Origin: Terriglobales bacterium
GTDB taxonomy: Bacteria; Acidobacteriota; Terriglobia; Terriglobales; Acidobacteriaceae
Direction of reading: 5' to 3'
NCBI GenBank assembly: GCA_025936825.1
Contig: JAICSO010000007.1
Location: 147,517 to 211,516, forward strand
DNA: 64,000 nucleotides
Part shown: one piece after another, positions 17,664 through 24,584 of the stretch
Layout of the letters: every line of letters begins with the position of its first letter
Numbering within the stretch: position 1 is the first letter of the stretch
Program-made: the position numbers and the translations under genes
Notes under the pieces: generated by a model
The model's database searches: none
Seen by the model: only the letters and a program-made list of their open reading frames with translations
Told to the model about the DNA's origin: nothing

Positions 17664-18266
17664 CTAGTCCTCCGCACCTGGGTCGCCGAACACCTCTGCC
17701 GTGAACGCCTCGATTGTCGCGCCGGACTTCCAGGCGTCGAGCGCGAGGCCAGCCTTGCGGCAAGTCTGCTCCAGGAAACTGATTCGGTCCCAGCCATGTT
17801 CGACCGGCACTTGCGGAAGCAGCAAGCCGCGAAAGACGCCTTCGGAAATGATCAGCCCATGGCGGCCGATGGTGACATCCTCGGCGCGAATCGGCGCCAC
17901 TGGCGAAAGCACGCTGATGGAAATCTTCAATCCCGGCGCCTCGCTCAGGGTGACAGGAACGAAACGCGGGTCCTCGAATGCGGCTGACTGGGCGGTCTCG
18001 ATCACGGTTTTGTATAGCGCCGAAACCGCGGATGGGTATCCCACGCATCCGCGAAGTCTCCCCTGAGAGTAGACAGTCGTGAAAGCTCCTCGTAGTTGCG
18101 AGAGATGCTCGGTCGGCAGGAAGGGCCGCCGGTCGCGGTTCTCCAAAACCGCGAGGATTGCTTCGTGCGCCAACTGCAATAGGGCTGTGCGTTCTTCCTG
18201 GGTATATTCGGGCTCAGATTCTGGTGGATCGGGTGGTATCGGCGAGGATTCAGATGGTTGCGACAT
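17664..18266 (-). CDS. AMMECR1-domain protein (AmmeMemoRadiSam system protein A type)
   Basis: A 200-residue protein with an acidic, Pro-rich start and an AMMECR1 fold: FLPTEHLSQLRGAFTTVYSQ, then LRGCVGYPSAVSALYKTVIE with the conserved RGCxG motif, and GLIISEGVFRGLLLPQVPVE. The start is the ATG at 18266; it overlaps the end of pgsA by 17 bases, which suggests one transcript. The open frame reaches 18575 but that part lies inside pgsA in another frame. In other bacteria the domain travels with Memo and radical-SAM genes, which are not next to it here. Biochemical function unknown. Confidence 0.9.
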   Translation of the reverse strand: MSQPSESSPIPPDPPESEPEYTQEERTALLQLAHEAILAVLENRDRRPFLPTEHLSQLRGAFTTVYSQGRLRGCVGYPSAVSALYKTVIETAQSAAFEDPRFVPVTLSEAPGLKISISVLSPVAPIRAEDVTIGRHGLIISEGVFRGLLLPQVPVEHGWDRISFLEQTCRKAGLALDAWKSGATIEAFTAEVFGDPGAED

Positions 18267-18900
18267 TACTCTTCTTGCGGCGGCTGAGCACGAATGAACG
18301 GCGACGGCGTCTTTCGACGCGGTGATCGATCTTCTTCCAGAAGCCTGCGAAGTAGTCACCCGCCGACCAGAGCGACAGCACCACCATGAACCAAATCGCG
18401 GCAAAGGCGATCCAATGCACGGGGAAGAAGAAGCTGCGGTAAATGGGCCACTCCTGCCAGCGGTGGTCAAGAATGACCGCGACCACGGAGACGATTTGCA
18501 CCACCATCTTGAATTTCCCGAGATCGCTGGCTTCGATGGTAAAGCCCTCGGATGCCGCGATACTTCGTAGTCCACTGACCAGGAATTCCCTGCCTACTAC
18601 TACCACCGCGATCCACGGCGCGACCAGGACGGGGTTGAACTTGACCAGCGTAATGAAGGCGGCGGTGATCAGTAGCTTGTCGGCGAGCGGGTCGAGGAGC
18701 ATGCCCATGGTGGTGATCTGGCCACGGCGCCGGGCAATGTAGCCGTCAATGCCGTCGGTGATCGAGGCGGCGATGAACAGAATTGACGCGAGCAGCTCTT
18801 TTTCGCCATTCACACTGGTGAAGCGAGTGGTCGAGAGCACCCAGATGAGCAAGGGAATACTGAAGATCCGGGTCAACGTAATGGAGTTCGGAAGGTTCAC
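18250..18900 (-). CDS. pgsA: CDP-diacylglycerol--glycerol-3-phosphate 3-phosphatidyltransferase
   Basis: A 216-residue membrane enzyme that makes phosphatidylglycerol phosphate. It begins MNLPNSITLTRIFSIPLLIW, the usual PgsA start, and contains the CDP-alcohol phosphotransferase motif from DGIDGYIARRRG to LLDPLAD (residues 49-74), whose Asp residues hold the metal and CDP-lipid. Several hydrophobic helices follow. The C-terminus is unusually basic (ERRRRRSFVLSRRKKSN), perhaps contacting the membrane surface. It is coupled to the AMMECR1 gene downstream. Confidence 0.96.
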   Translation of the reverse strand: MNLPNSITLTRIFSIPLLIWVLSTTRFTSVNGEKELLASILFIAASITDGIDGYIARRRGQITTMGMLLDPLADKLLITAAFITLVKFNPVLVAPWIAVVVVGREFLVSGLRSIAASEGFTIEASDLGKFKMVVQIVSVVAVILDHRWQEWPIYRSFFFPVHWIAFAAIWFMVVLSLWSAGDYFAGFWKKIDHRVERRRRRSFVLSRRKKSNVATI

Positions 18901-19068
18901 TGCACACGTCGGGCGGACACACCGTCCCTATTTAGATTATGCTCCAGCGGGTGGTGGGAGGCAACGGAAAGGGGCTGGGCAGAGGTGCCTCCCAAGAACC
19001 TCACTATGAGAGGTGATCTGTCCGCGTTTGTAGCTCTGGGAGTAAGATTTTGAGCTGAGGAATGCCCT

Positions 19069-19347
19069 ATGAATTGCGAACGCAGCTTAATCGCCTCGAT
19101 TGTTTTCCTTGCCACCGGATTGGGACTAATTTTCGGATACTGCCACGGCACCATCGGCCTAAGCGGTGCATACCCTGTTGCAGGCGCCGCGCTGGAAGTC
19201 TCGATTAAGACCACTGGGTTGCCGGCCATCACGGGCGTTGCTGCCACACTGATCGGAGTCGTTCTTCTGATCGTAGCGCTGGTGCAGGCTGTGGTTGGGC
19301 TGGTGCATTTTCCGGGGGAAAAGTCGGCGGCGGTTGTGACGAAATAA
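19069..19347 (+). CDS. Small two-helix membrane protein, unknown
   Basis: A 92-residue protein with two hydrophobic helices (LIASIVFLATGLGLIFGY and ITGVAATLIGVVLLIVALVQ) joined by a Gly/Ala-rich loop. A GAGG ribosome-site-like motif lies upstream of the ATG. No family is recognised. It is followed by a 270-base gap of repeats. It could be a small stress or envelope protein, but nothing in the sequence decides this. Confidence 0.65.
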   Translation: MNCERSLIASIVFLATGLGLIFGYCHGTIGLSGAYPVAGAALEVSIKTTGLPAITGVAATLIGVVLLIVALVQAVVGLVHFPGEKSAAVVTK

Positions 19348-19394
19348 GGTCCCAGACAGGTCCTTGATCAAAAGATTTTCTTAGGGCCAGCAAC

Positions 19395-19510
19395 GCGGGC
19401 GAGGGCGCGCCCGCCACATAGTGTCCCCGCCACGCAAAATCTATTCCAAGTAGTTGTCTTACCCAAGAACCAACAACCAAGAGCCAATAGCCAATAACCA
19501 ACAGCCGCTC
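19395..19510. repeat. Hairpin plus ACCAACAACCAAGAGCC-type repeat
   Basis: The gap before the bactofilin gene holds a GC hairpin (GCGGGCG at 19395-19401 with CGCCCGC at 19408-19414) and then about 50 bases of short-period units like CCAACAACCAAGAGCCAATAG. The second part is the reverse-complement version of the GGTCCTTGGTCGTTGG family seen at 22773, 25977, 41405 and 55141. Confidence 0.7.
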
Positions 19511-19621
19511 CCACGGTACACCGTCCTCCGTAACCTGACGCACTTTGGTAACTCCGTGCCATAGTCACAGTTACCGACAAATTTCGCCGCAACGCGCGGA
19601 CATTACAAAGGACGGGCTCCC

Positions 19622-20092
19622 ATGCTGCAATCCAACGACGCAACGAAACCGAGCTTCACACCATCAACCCCGAACCAGCTCACGCCGGTTAAGACCATGA
19701 CCTCGCCGATCGAGCAGGCCACGATTGGACGCACGGTTGTGATTAAAGGCGAAATCAGCGGCAATGAGTCGCTGTACATCGACGGCCGCGTCGAAGGCAG
19801 CGTGACCTTCAAAGATCATCGCGTGACGGTTGGACGCAATGGCGTCGTGCAGGCGAACATTTCAGCGCGCGAAGTCGTGATCATGGGCAAAGTCACCGGC
19901 AACGTTGAGTGCAGCGATCGCGTGGACATCCGTAGCGAAGGCACCCTGACCGGCGATGTGGTCAGCGCGCGCATCAGCGTGGAAGATGGCGCTATGCTCC
20001 GCGGCAGCGTGCAGCTCAATCCGACCGAGCAGAAGCAGGACAAGAGCCACGATGCGCCGAAGGCGATGGCAGCAGCGGCGGGAAAGAACTAG
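19622..20092 (+). CDS. Bactofilin-family cytoskeletal protein
   Basis: A 156-residue protein with a disordered N-terminal tail of about 30 residues, a central right-handed beta-helix (TVVIKGEISGNESLYIDGRV, then repeated short strands to RISVEDGAMLRGSVQ), and a charged Lys/Ala-rich tail. This matches the bactofilins, which polymerise without nucleotide and act in shape, stalk or polar functions. It stands alone, without a neighbouring M23 peptidase. The chosen ATG at 19622 gives the usual N-terminal tail length. Confidence 0.93.
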   Translation: MLQSNDATKPSFTPSTPNQLTPVKTMTSPIEQATIGRTVVIKGEISGNESLYIDGRVEGSVTFKDHRVTVGRNGVVQANISAREVVIMGKVTGNVECSDRVDIRSEGTLTGDVVSARISVEDGAMLRGSVQLNPTEQKQDKSHDAPKAMAAAAGKN

Positions 20093-20211
20093 TCGCTAGT
20101 GACTAGTAGAAGCTCTAGCTCCCGCAAGACACATCTCCGAAACGGGAACTCGTCCTAAGTTTTCACATCTTTTGTTCTCCGACAGCAGCTCTTGAAGCGC
20201 ATGCTCAAGGG

Positions 20212-20601
20212 CTGCTGGAGAACAGTACGCCTTTACGTCAGTATCAAGAACTCATCGGCTGGAAGAAGAGCAGGGCTCTCGTTGCCGAAATCTACCGCCA
20301 CACACAGAGCTTTCCCAAAGATGAAATGTACGGTTTAACCGGTCAGCTTCGTCGTGCTGCGGTTTCGATACCCAGCAATATCGCAGAAGGTCAGGGGCGG
20401 CTCACCCGCGGAGAATTCAAGCAGTTTCTCGGCCATCCGCGCGGTTCTACCTTCGAAGTAGAAACGCAATTGTTGATCGCAGAAGACCTTGGATATCTCG
20501 AGAGAGAATCGACTCAGCGCTTGCTTGATCAAGTTCAGGAAGTTGGTAGGATTCTCAATGCGCTGTTGGCTTCACTCGATCGCGTCCGCACTAGCCACTA
20601 G
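20212..20601 (+). CDS. Four-helix-bundle protein (S23 / IVS type), start unclear
   Basis: The family pattern is clear: GWKKSRALVAEIYRHTQSFP, then MYGLTGQLRRAAVSIPSNIA with EGQGR, then FEVETQLLIAEDLGYLE and a final helix, giving a bundle of about 120 residues. The conserved sequence begins before the first ATG (20326), and no ATG, GTG or TTG lies at the expected position; a CTG at 20212 or 20215 would give the family length. The gene may use a rare start or may have lost it. Proteins of this family occur inside 23S intervening sequences or alone; function unknown. Flanked on both sides by CTAGT-type repeats. Confidence 0.75.
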   Translation: MLENSTPLRQYQELIGWKKSRALVAEIYRHTQSFPKDEMYGLTGQLRRAAVSIPSNIAEGQGRLTRGEFKQFLGHPRGSTFEVETQLLIAEDLGYLERESTQRLLDQVQEVGRILNALLASLDRVRTSH

Positions 20602-20615
20602 CCACTAGCCACTAG

Positions 20616-21014
20616 TCACTTCTCTTCTGGCTTGAGTTCCAGCGACGCCGAATTCATGCAATACCGCAAACCTGTAGGACGGGGTCCGTCAGGAAAGACG
20701 TGTCCAAGGTGCGCATCGCATTTCGAGCAGCGAACCTCGACACGACGCATGCTGAACGTATTATCGGAGTGCTCTTCCACCGCGCCCTGTTCCAGTGGCT
20801 GATAAAAGCTTGGCCAGCCGCAATGCGCGTCGAACTTTGTTTCCGAGCTGAATAGCGGCTGCCCGCAACAGACGCAGGTGTACGTCCCCGGATCTTTCGT
20901 TTGGTAGTACTTGCCGCTGAAGGGCGCCTCTGTTCCCGCTTTGCGCGTGACGTAGTACTGCTCAGGGGTGAGTTCTTTTTGCCACTCGGCGTCCGATTTT
21001 TTGAGTTTTTCCAT
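20616..21014 (-). CDS. msrB: Peptide-methionine (R)-S-oxide reductase
   Basis: A 132-residue MsrB. Two zinc-binding CxxC pairs (CVCC and CSKC), the GWPSFYQPL segment and the catalytic [11 protein letters not shown] motif are all in place; this motif is usually RYCINS with Cys (or Sec) as nucleophile, and here it is Cys. It reduces methionine-R-sulfoxide in oxidised proteins with thioredoxin. No signal peptide, so cytoplasmic. Encoded alone with repeats on both sides. Confidence 0.96.
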   Translation of the reverse strand: MEKLKKSDAEWQKELTPEQYYVTRKAGTEAPFSGKYYQTKDPGTYTCVCCGQPLFSSETKFDAHCGWPSFYQPLEQGAVEEHSDNTFSMRRVEVRCSKCDAHLGHVFPDGPRPTGLRYCMNSASLELKPEEK

Positions 21015-21017
21015 AAG

Positions 21018-21142
21018 AAAGCTCTTAGCTGTTAGCCTTTAGCTCCTAGCCAAACCATAATTTTAACCGCAAAGATTGCCGAGGTCGCAGAGCCCAGACA
21101 ATGTGGTCCCAGCTAGAAGCTAGAAGCTAACGGCTAAAAGCT
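21018..21142. repeat. AGCTCTTAGCTGTTAGC-type inverted repeat
   Basis: Two tracts, AGCTCTTAGCTGTTAGCC at 21020 and AGCTAGAAGCTAGAAGCTAA at 21112, form inverted arms around a 60-base centre in the region between msrB and lexA. The same family lies at 50150-50232. Confidence 0.7.
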
Positions 21143-21148
21143 TGTTTT

Positions 21149-21166
21149 TTCGCCTTATATTCGCCT
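21149..21166 (+). promoter_or_regulatory. Candidate LexA operator upstream of lexA
   Basis: TTCGCCTTATATTCGCCT, a direct repeat of TTCGCCT with 4 bases between (TTCG-N7-TTCG), ends 12 bases before the lexA ATG. A nearly identical 18-mer (two mismatches) lies upstream of recA at 48783-48800. The spacing mirrors the GTTC-N7-GTTC box of alphaproteobacterial LexA. Confidence 0.7.
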
Positions 21167-21178
21167 ACAATGACTCTC

Positions 21179-21799
21179 ATGGCAATCACTCGACGTCAGC
21201 GGCAGGTGTACGACTTCATCGCAGATTTCGTCCAGAAGAACCAGTATTCGCCGTCCTTTGAGGAGATCGGCGAGGGCTTGGGCCTGAGCTCGCTCGCCAC
21301 GGTTCACAAGCACATCACGAACCTTGAGGAGAAAGGCCTGCTCAGCCGCGACTACAACCGCAGCCGGTCCATCGACCTGCTTCCGCCCAAGGGACGACTC
21401 AAGCAATCGATGGCGGTAAACAGCGGCACCATGGTTCCGCTGATGGGACGAATTGCCGCCGGCCAGCCGATCGAGGCCATTGAGCGGCCGGAGACCATTT
21501 CCCTTGCCGATTTCACTCGGTCGAAAGAAGTGTTTGCACTCGAGGTGCGCGGCGAGTCGATGCAGGATGAGCACATCCTCGACGGCGATTACGTGTTGGT
21601 TGAGAAGACCAAGGTCGCGCACAACGGCGACATCGTGGTGGCGCTGGTAGAAGGCACCGATGCAACCTTGAAGCGACTCTATCGTGAGGGTGATAACATC
21701 CGCCTGCAGCCGTCAAATGCCAAGATGAAGCCGATCATCGTGCCCGCTAAGGATGTGCAGGTCCAGGGGCGGGTAATCGGGGTGCTGAGGAAGTACTGA
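21179..21799 (+). CDS. lexA: LexA SOS repressor / autopeptidase
   Basis: A 206-residue repressor. The N-terminal winged helix begins MAITRRQRQVYDFIADFVQK and holds the recognition helix near LGLSSLATVHKHITNLE. The C-terminal S24 peptidase has the cleavage Ala94-Gly95 in GRIAAGQP, catalytic Ser127 in RGESMQDEHI and Lys165 in ATLKRLY. RecA-stimulated self-cleavage relieves SOS repression. The ATG at 21179 matches the family; another ATG nine bases before is less likely. The 18-bp repeat just upstream suggests autoregulation. recA is far away at 47.6 kb. Confidence 0.97.
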   Translation: MAITRRQRQVYDFIADFVQKNQYSPSFEEIGEGLGLSSLATVHKHITNLEEKGLLSRDYNRSRSIDLLPPKGRLKQSMAVNSGTMVPLMGRIAAGQPIEAIERPETISLADFTRSKEVFALEVRGESMQDEHILDGDYVLVEKTKVAHNGDIVVALVEGTDATLKRLYREGDNIRLQPSNAKMKPIIVPAKDVQVQGRVIGVLRKY

Positions 21800-21843
21800 G
21801 TGGTACATGGTGGAACTCAATGCCGCCTAATTCGATTTGCCCC

Positions 21844-21863
21844 GTCGGACAAGAATGTCCGAC
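21844..21863. repeat. Small hairpin, 8-bp stem with 4-base loop
   Basis: GTCGGACA-AGAA-TGTCCGAC, followed by CCCACG. It belongs to a set of similar hairpins in the window (22830, 29681, 39911, 47565) with 7-9 bp stems and four-base loops. Confidence 0.7.
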
Positions 21864-21970
21864 CCACGCAAAGCCGTTTCCGGTGTGACCCGACGCTCCC
21901 GCCGACGTGTTTCTGATCACAGCGCTCCTAAGCTCACGGCAGTAAAAGGGTAATCAGGCCGTGTCCGCCC

Positions 21971-22372
21971 ATGGAGTTGCATATGAAACCGACTCAGACC
22001 CCGCTCGAGACGTTAAAAAAGGAACTCGAATTCGTGGACCACGCCGGCTACAAGAAACCGGTCGGCGGCCGCCAACCGCTGTTCTGCATGGAGACTGGCG
22101 CCACCTGGCGGAAGCCGGTGTTCATCGAAGATTCTCCGGTTTGTCCCAAGGAGAAGTATTGCGCCTGCAATCCTGAAGGCGACTGCGTGCTGATGGGCTT
22201 TGTTCCTGCCCAGCACAAGCACGAGACTCTGCCTTGCCACCATATTCCCCTGAACGAGAAAGGCGAGACGATTGCCAGCCTTGAACAGGACCGCGACAGG
22301 GTCGAACCGGCGCTGCGCGATTGGCTGGTGAAGACAATCGGCAAGCTTGAGGCGACCGAAGCGAAGCACTGA
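21971..22372 (+). CDS. Cys/His-containing hypothetical protein
   Basis: A 133-residue soluble protein. A central region has closely spaced Cys and His (PVCPKEKYCACNPEGDC, later LPCHHIPLNEKG) that could hold a metal or an Fe-S centre, and the C-terminal 35 residues form a charged helix. Two ATGs (21971 and 21983) are possible; neither has a good ribosome site. It is convergent with selD, 3 bases apart. No family is recognised. Confidence 0.75.
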   Translation: MELHMKPTQTPLETLKKELEFVDHAGYKKPVGGRQPLFCMETGATWRKPVFIEDSPVCPKEKYCACNPEGDCVLMGFVPAQHKHETLPCHHIPLNEKGETIASLEQDRDRVEPALRDWLVKTIGKLEATEAKH

Positions 22373-22375
22373 GCG

Positions 22376-23515
22376 TCAGCCCACCACGTGAATTCGGGGA
22401 TGCGGCGCGGCCGCGATCTCTCCAATTTCGTGCGCCGGAACACCTGACGAGCGCAGCGCGTCCAGCAACTCCTTCGCTGATTCCGGAGCGACCGCGGCCA
22501 GCAGACCGCCCGCGGTTTGCGGATCAAACAAAACCGTCCTGATTTCTGCGGGAACATCGCTGTCATAATTCACAATGCATTCCGCAAACTCGCGGTTGGC
22601 GTTGAGTCCTCCGGGAATGTGTCCAGCTCGAATGCAATCCAGCGCACCTTCAAGCAGCGGAACCTGTGAGCTGTAGATCATCGCCGAGACGCCTTCCGAA
22701 GCCAGCAACATTTCACGAAGATGTCCGATAAGGCCGAAGCCGGTCACGTCGGTGAGAGCGTGGATAAACCCGTCGTTGGTCGTTGGTCCTTGGTCGTTAG
22801 CAGAACCCTCTGCGGGACTCTGCCCCGCCGGACGGGCGAGGGCGCCCGTCCCCACACGGCCAGTGGTGATTACTTCCGCGCCGGTTTTGTTCAGGGTCGT
22901 CATCGAAGTGACGGCGGCATCGATCCAACTCTGTTTCGCAACGCCTTTCTTGATTGCAGTCGAGATCACGCCGGTGCCGATCGCTTTCGTGAAAATCAAC
23001 TGGTCGCCGGGACGCGCACCGCCGTTCTTCAGAACCCTACTCGGATCAATCATCCCGTTTACCGAATACCCGAACTTGGTTTCCTCGTCACGGATGCTGT
23101 GGCCGCCGATCACCGTACATCCTGCCTCGATCATCTTTGACAAGCCGCCGGCGAGAATTCGCTCCAGAATTTCCAGGTCCGCTTTTTCCGGAAAACAAAC
23201 CATCGCCATCGCCGTCAGCGGACGGCCACCCATGGCGTAAACATCGCTCAAGGAATTCGTGGCGGCGATCTGCCCGAAGGTGTACGGATCGTCAACGATG
23301 GGCGTGAAGAAGTCGACGGTCTGCACCAGAGCGGTGTCGGGGCCGAGTTGATACACTCCGGCGTCGTCGGCGTGATCGAAGCCAACCAGGACGTTCGGGT
23401 CATGTTGCCGGGCTAATTTCCCAAGCACCTTGTCCAGCGCCGCCGGACTCAGCTTGGACGCTCAACCCGCCGCTTTGACCGTCGCCGTAAGGCGCACGGC
23501 CTTCGTGTCAGACAT
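22376..23515 (-). CDS. selD: Selenide, water dikinase (selenophosphate synthetase), probable selenoprotein
   Basis: SelD makes selenophosphate from selenide and ATP. The conserved body runs from NVLVGFDHADDAGVYQLG through CTVIGGHSIRDEE to DVTGFGLIGHLREM. Without recoding, the frame would begin at a GTG at 23428 and lack the catalytic N-terminus. Upstream, from an ATG at 23515, it reads MSDTKAVRLTATVKAAG, then UGA at 23462-23464, then ASKLSPAALDKVLGK; the UGA falls exactly where SelD has its catalytic Cys or Sec. A hairpin right after it (GTCCA-A-GC with GCTGGAC, loop of 13 bases with GU) fits a bacterial SECIS. An in-frame insert of about 30 residues before the DVTGFG motif is built from repeat sequence (22773-22851). 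selA, selB and tRNA-Sec are not in the window. Confidence 0.9.
22773..22851. repeat. Repeat inserted in frame inside selD
   Basis: GGTCGTTGGTCCTTGGTCG-type repeat (22773-22800) next to a GGACGGGCG-AGGG-CGCCCGTCC hairpin (22830-22851), both otherwise intergenic families. Here they lie within the selD coding frame and encode a Gly/Ala/Pro segment ending ANDQGPTTNDG. Confidence 0.8.
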
Positions 23516-23547
23516 GGAGAGATTGTAAAGGGGAAAGGGTGTGTCGG

Positions 23548-23660
23548 GCTTCAGGTTTCAGGTTTCAGGCAGTCAGACCCCGTATCCACCAGTCAGTTAC
23601 AGCGCTTAGAACCTGAAACCTGAAACCTGAAACCTGAAACCTGAAACCTGAAACCTGACG
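23548..23660. repeat. GGTTTCAGG / CCTGAAACC inverted repeat
   Basis: A left arm of TTCAGGTTTCAGGTTTCAGG and a right arm of six CTGAAAC units flank a 40-base unique centre. The perfect period is 9 bases. It lies between selD and the DUF2393 gene and could fold into a long hairpin. Confidence 0.85.
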
Positions 23661-23661
23661 C

Positions 23662-24171
23662 CTACTTCGTCGTTATTGCCGTGATCTCCAGCTCCGGGTA
23701 CCCCTGGTTCCACTGTTTGCTCACGCGGTCAAAGATCAGACGAAATGTGCGGGTCTGGCCTGGGCCGAGCGGGGCCATGGAAAGGTCGACGGCATCTTCG
23801 GTCGGGCCATTGTTGCGCAGGATTCTGAGCGGAACATCGGATTCGATCTGCGCCACCTGCCCGTACGCGTCGCGAAAAGTTACCTTCACTGCTGCCTGCG
23901 TAACCGTCTTGTCTCCGAGGTTCGCCACCGTGCCATCGAGATAGGTAACTGAAGAGCCCACAAAGTTCTGCGCCTCACTCATCTTGAAATCCGAAAACTT
24001 GATGTTCGAGGCATAGAGCGGAGGCGCAGCTTGGGCCTTGGGCTTTTGCCTCGTGGCAATGACGGCGATCAGCACGATGACCGCGATCCCAACAAATGCG
24101 ATCAAGACCGGGAGCTTGTTGCTGCGTTCGTGTTCGGCTGGTGTTGGTGTTGGCTGGAGGAGGCCGCCCAT
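23662..24171 (-). CDS. DUF2393-like membrane-anchored protein
   Basis: A 169-residue protein with a short Pro-rich cytoplasmic start, one transmembrane helix (LPVLIAFVGIAVIVLIAVIA) and an extracytoplasmic beta-sandwich of about 120 residues: FSDFKMSEAQNFVGSSVTYL, then GTVANLGDKTVTQAAVKVTF. The layout matches DUF2393/FxLYD-type proteins. Function unknown. It is the last gene of a minus-strand run with the small membrane protein and PmbA-like gene upstream, 26 bases apart. Confidence 0.78.
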   Translation of the reverse strand: MGGLLQPTPTPAEHERSNKLPVLIAFVGIAVIVLIAVIATRQKPKAQAAPPLYASNIKFSDFKMSEAQNFVGSSVTYLDGTVANLGDKTVTQAAVKVTFRDAYGQVAQIESDVPLRILRNNGPTEDAVDLSMAPLGPGQTRTFRLIFDRVSKQWNQGYPELEITAITTK

Positions 24172-24197
24172 GCAGGTTGATTATATTCTTCGGGACA

Positions 24198-24584
24198 TTA
24201 CGCAGGCTCAGCGGCGAGTTGGCTGGGTGTCTTAACGAAGGCGACAATGAATAGAATCCCGAGGAGCGTATCGACAGTAGCGAACACCATGTCTGACCCG
24301 TGAACGCGGGATTGGGAATACAGAGCGAACATTGCCATCGCGTACGTGAATTTCTCGATGACAGCAGGAATCATGATGAGCCGCAGACGCACGGGATATT
24401 TTGCGATGATCAGAAACGCGATTTGCCACGCCAGTCCTGCGCCTACAAATCCGTAATAGAAGCCGGGATGAGTGATCGGCGGCGGGTCTTTGCGGCCGAT
24501 CAGGCCGAACATAAAGTAAAGGGGCGTCAGTACCAGCACGCCCCAAATGCCTGCAATCAAAACTACGATTCGTGCGAATCGCAC
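24198..24584 (-). CDS. Small four-helix membrane protein, unknown
   Basis: A 128-residue hydrophobic protein with about four transmembrane helices (IVVLIAGIWGVLVLTPLYFM, FYYGFVGAGLAWQIAFLII, and two more). It starts at a GTG directly after the stop of the PmbA-like gene (TAG then GTG), so it is translationally coupled to it. No family is recognised. Confidence 0.75.
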   Translation of the reverse strand: MRFARIVVLIAGIWGVLVLTPLYFMFGLIGRKDPPPITHPGFYYGFVGAGLAWQIAFLIIAKYPVRLRLIMIPAVIEKFTYAMAMFALYSQSRVHGSDMVFATVDTLLGILFIVAFVKTPSQLAAEPA

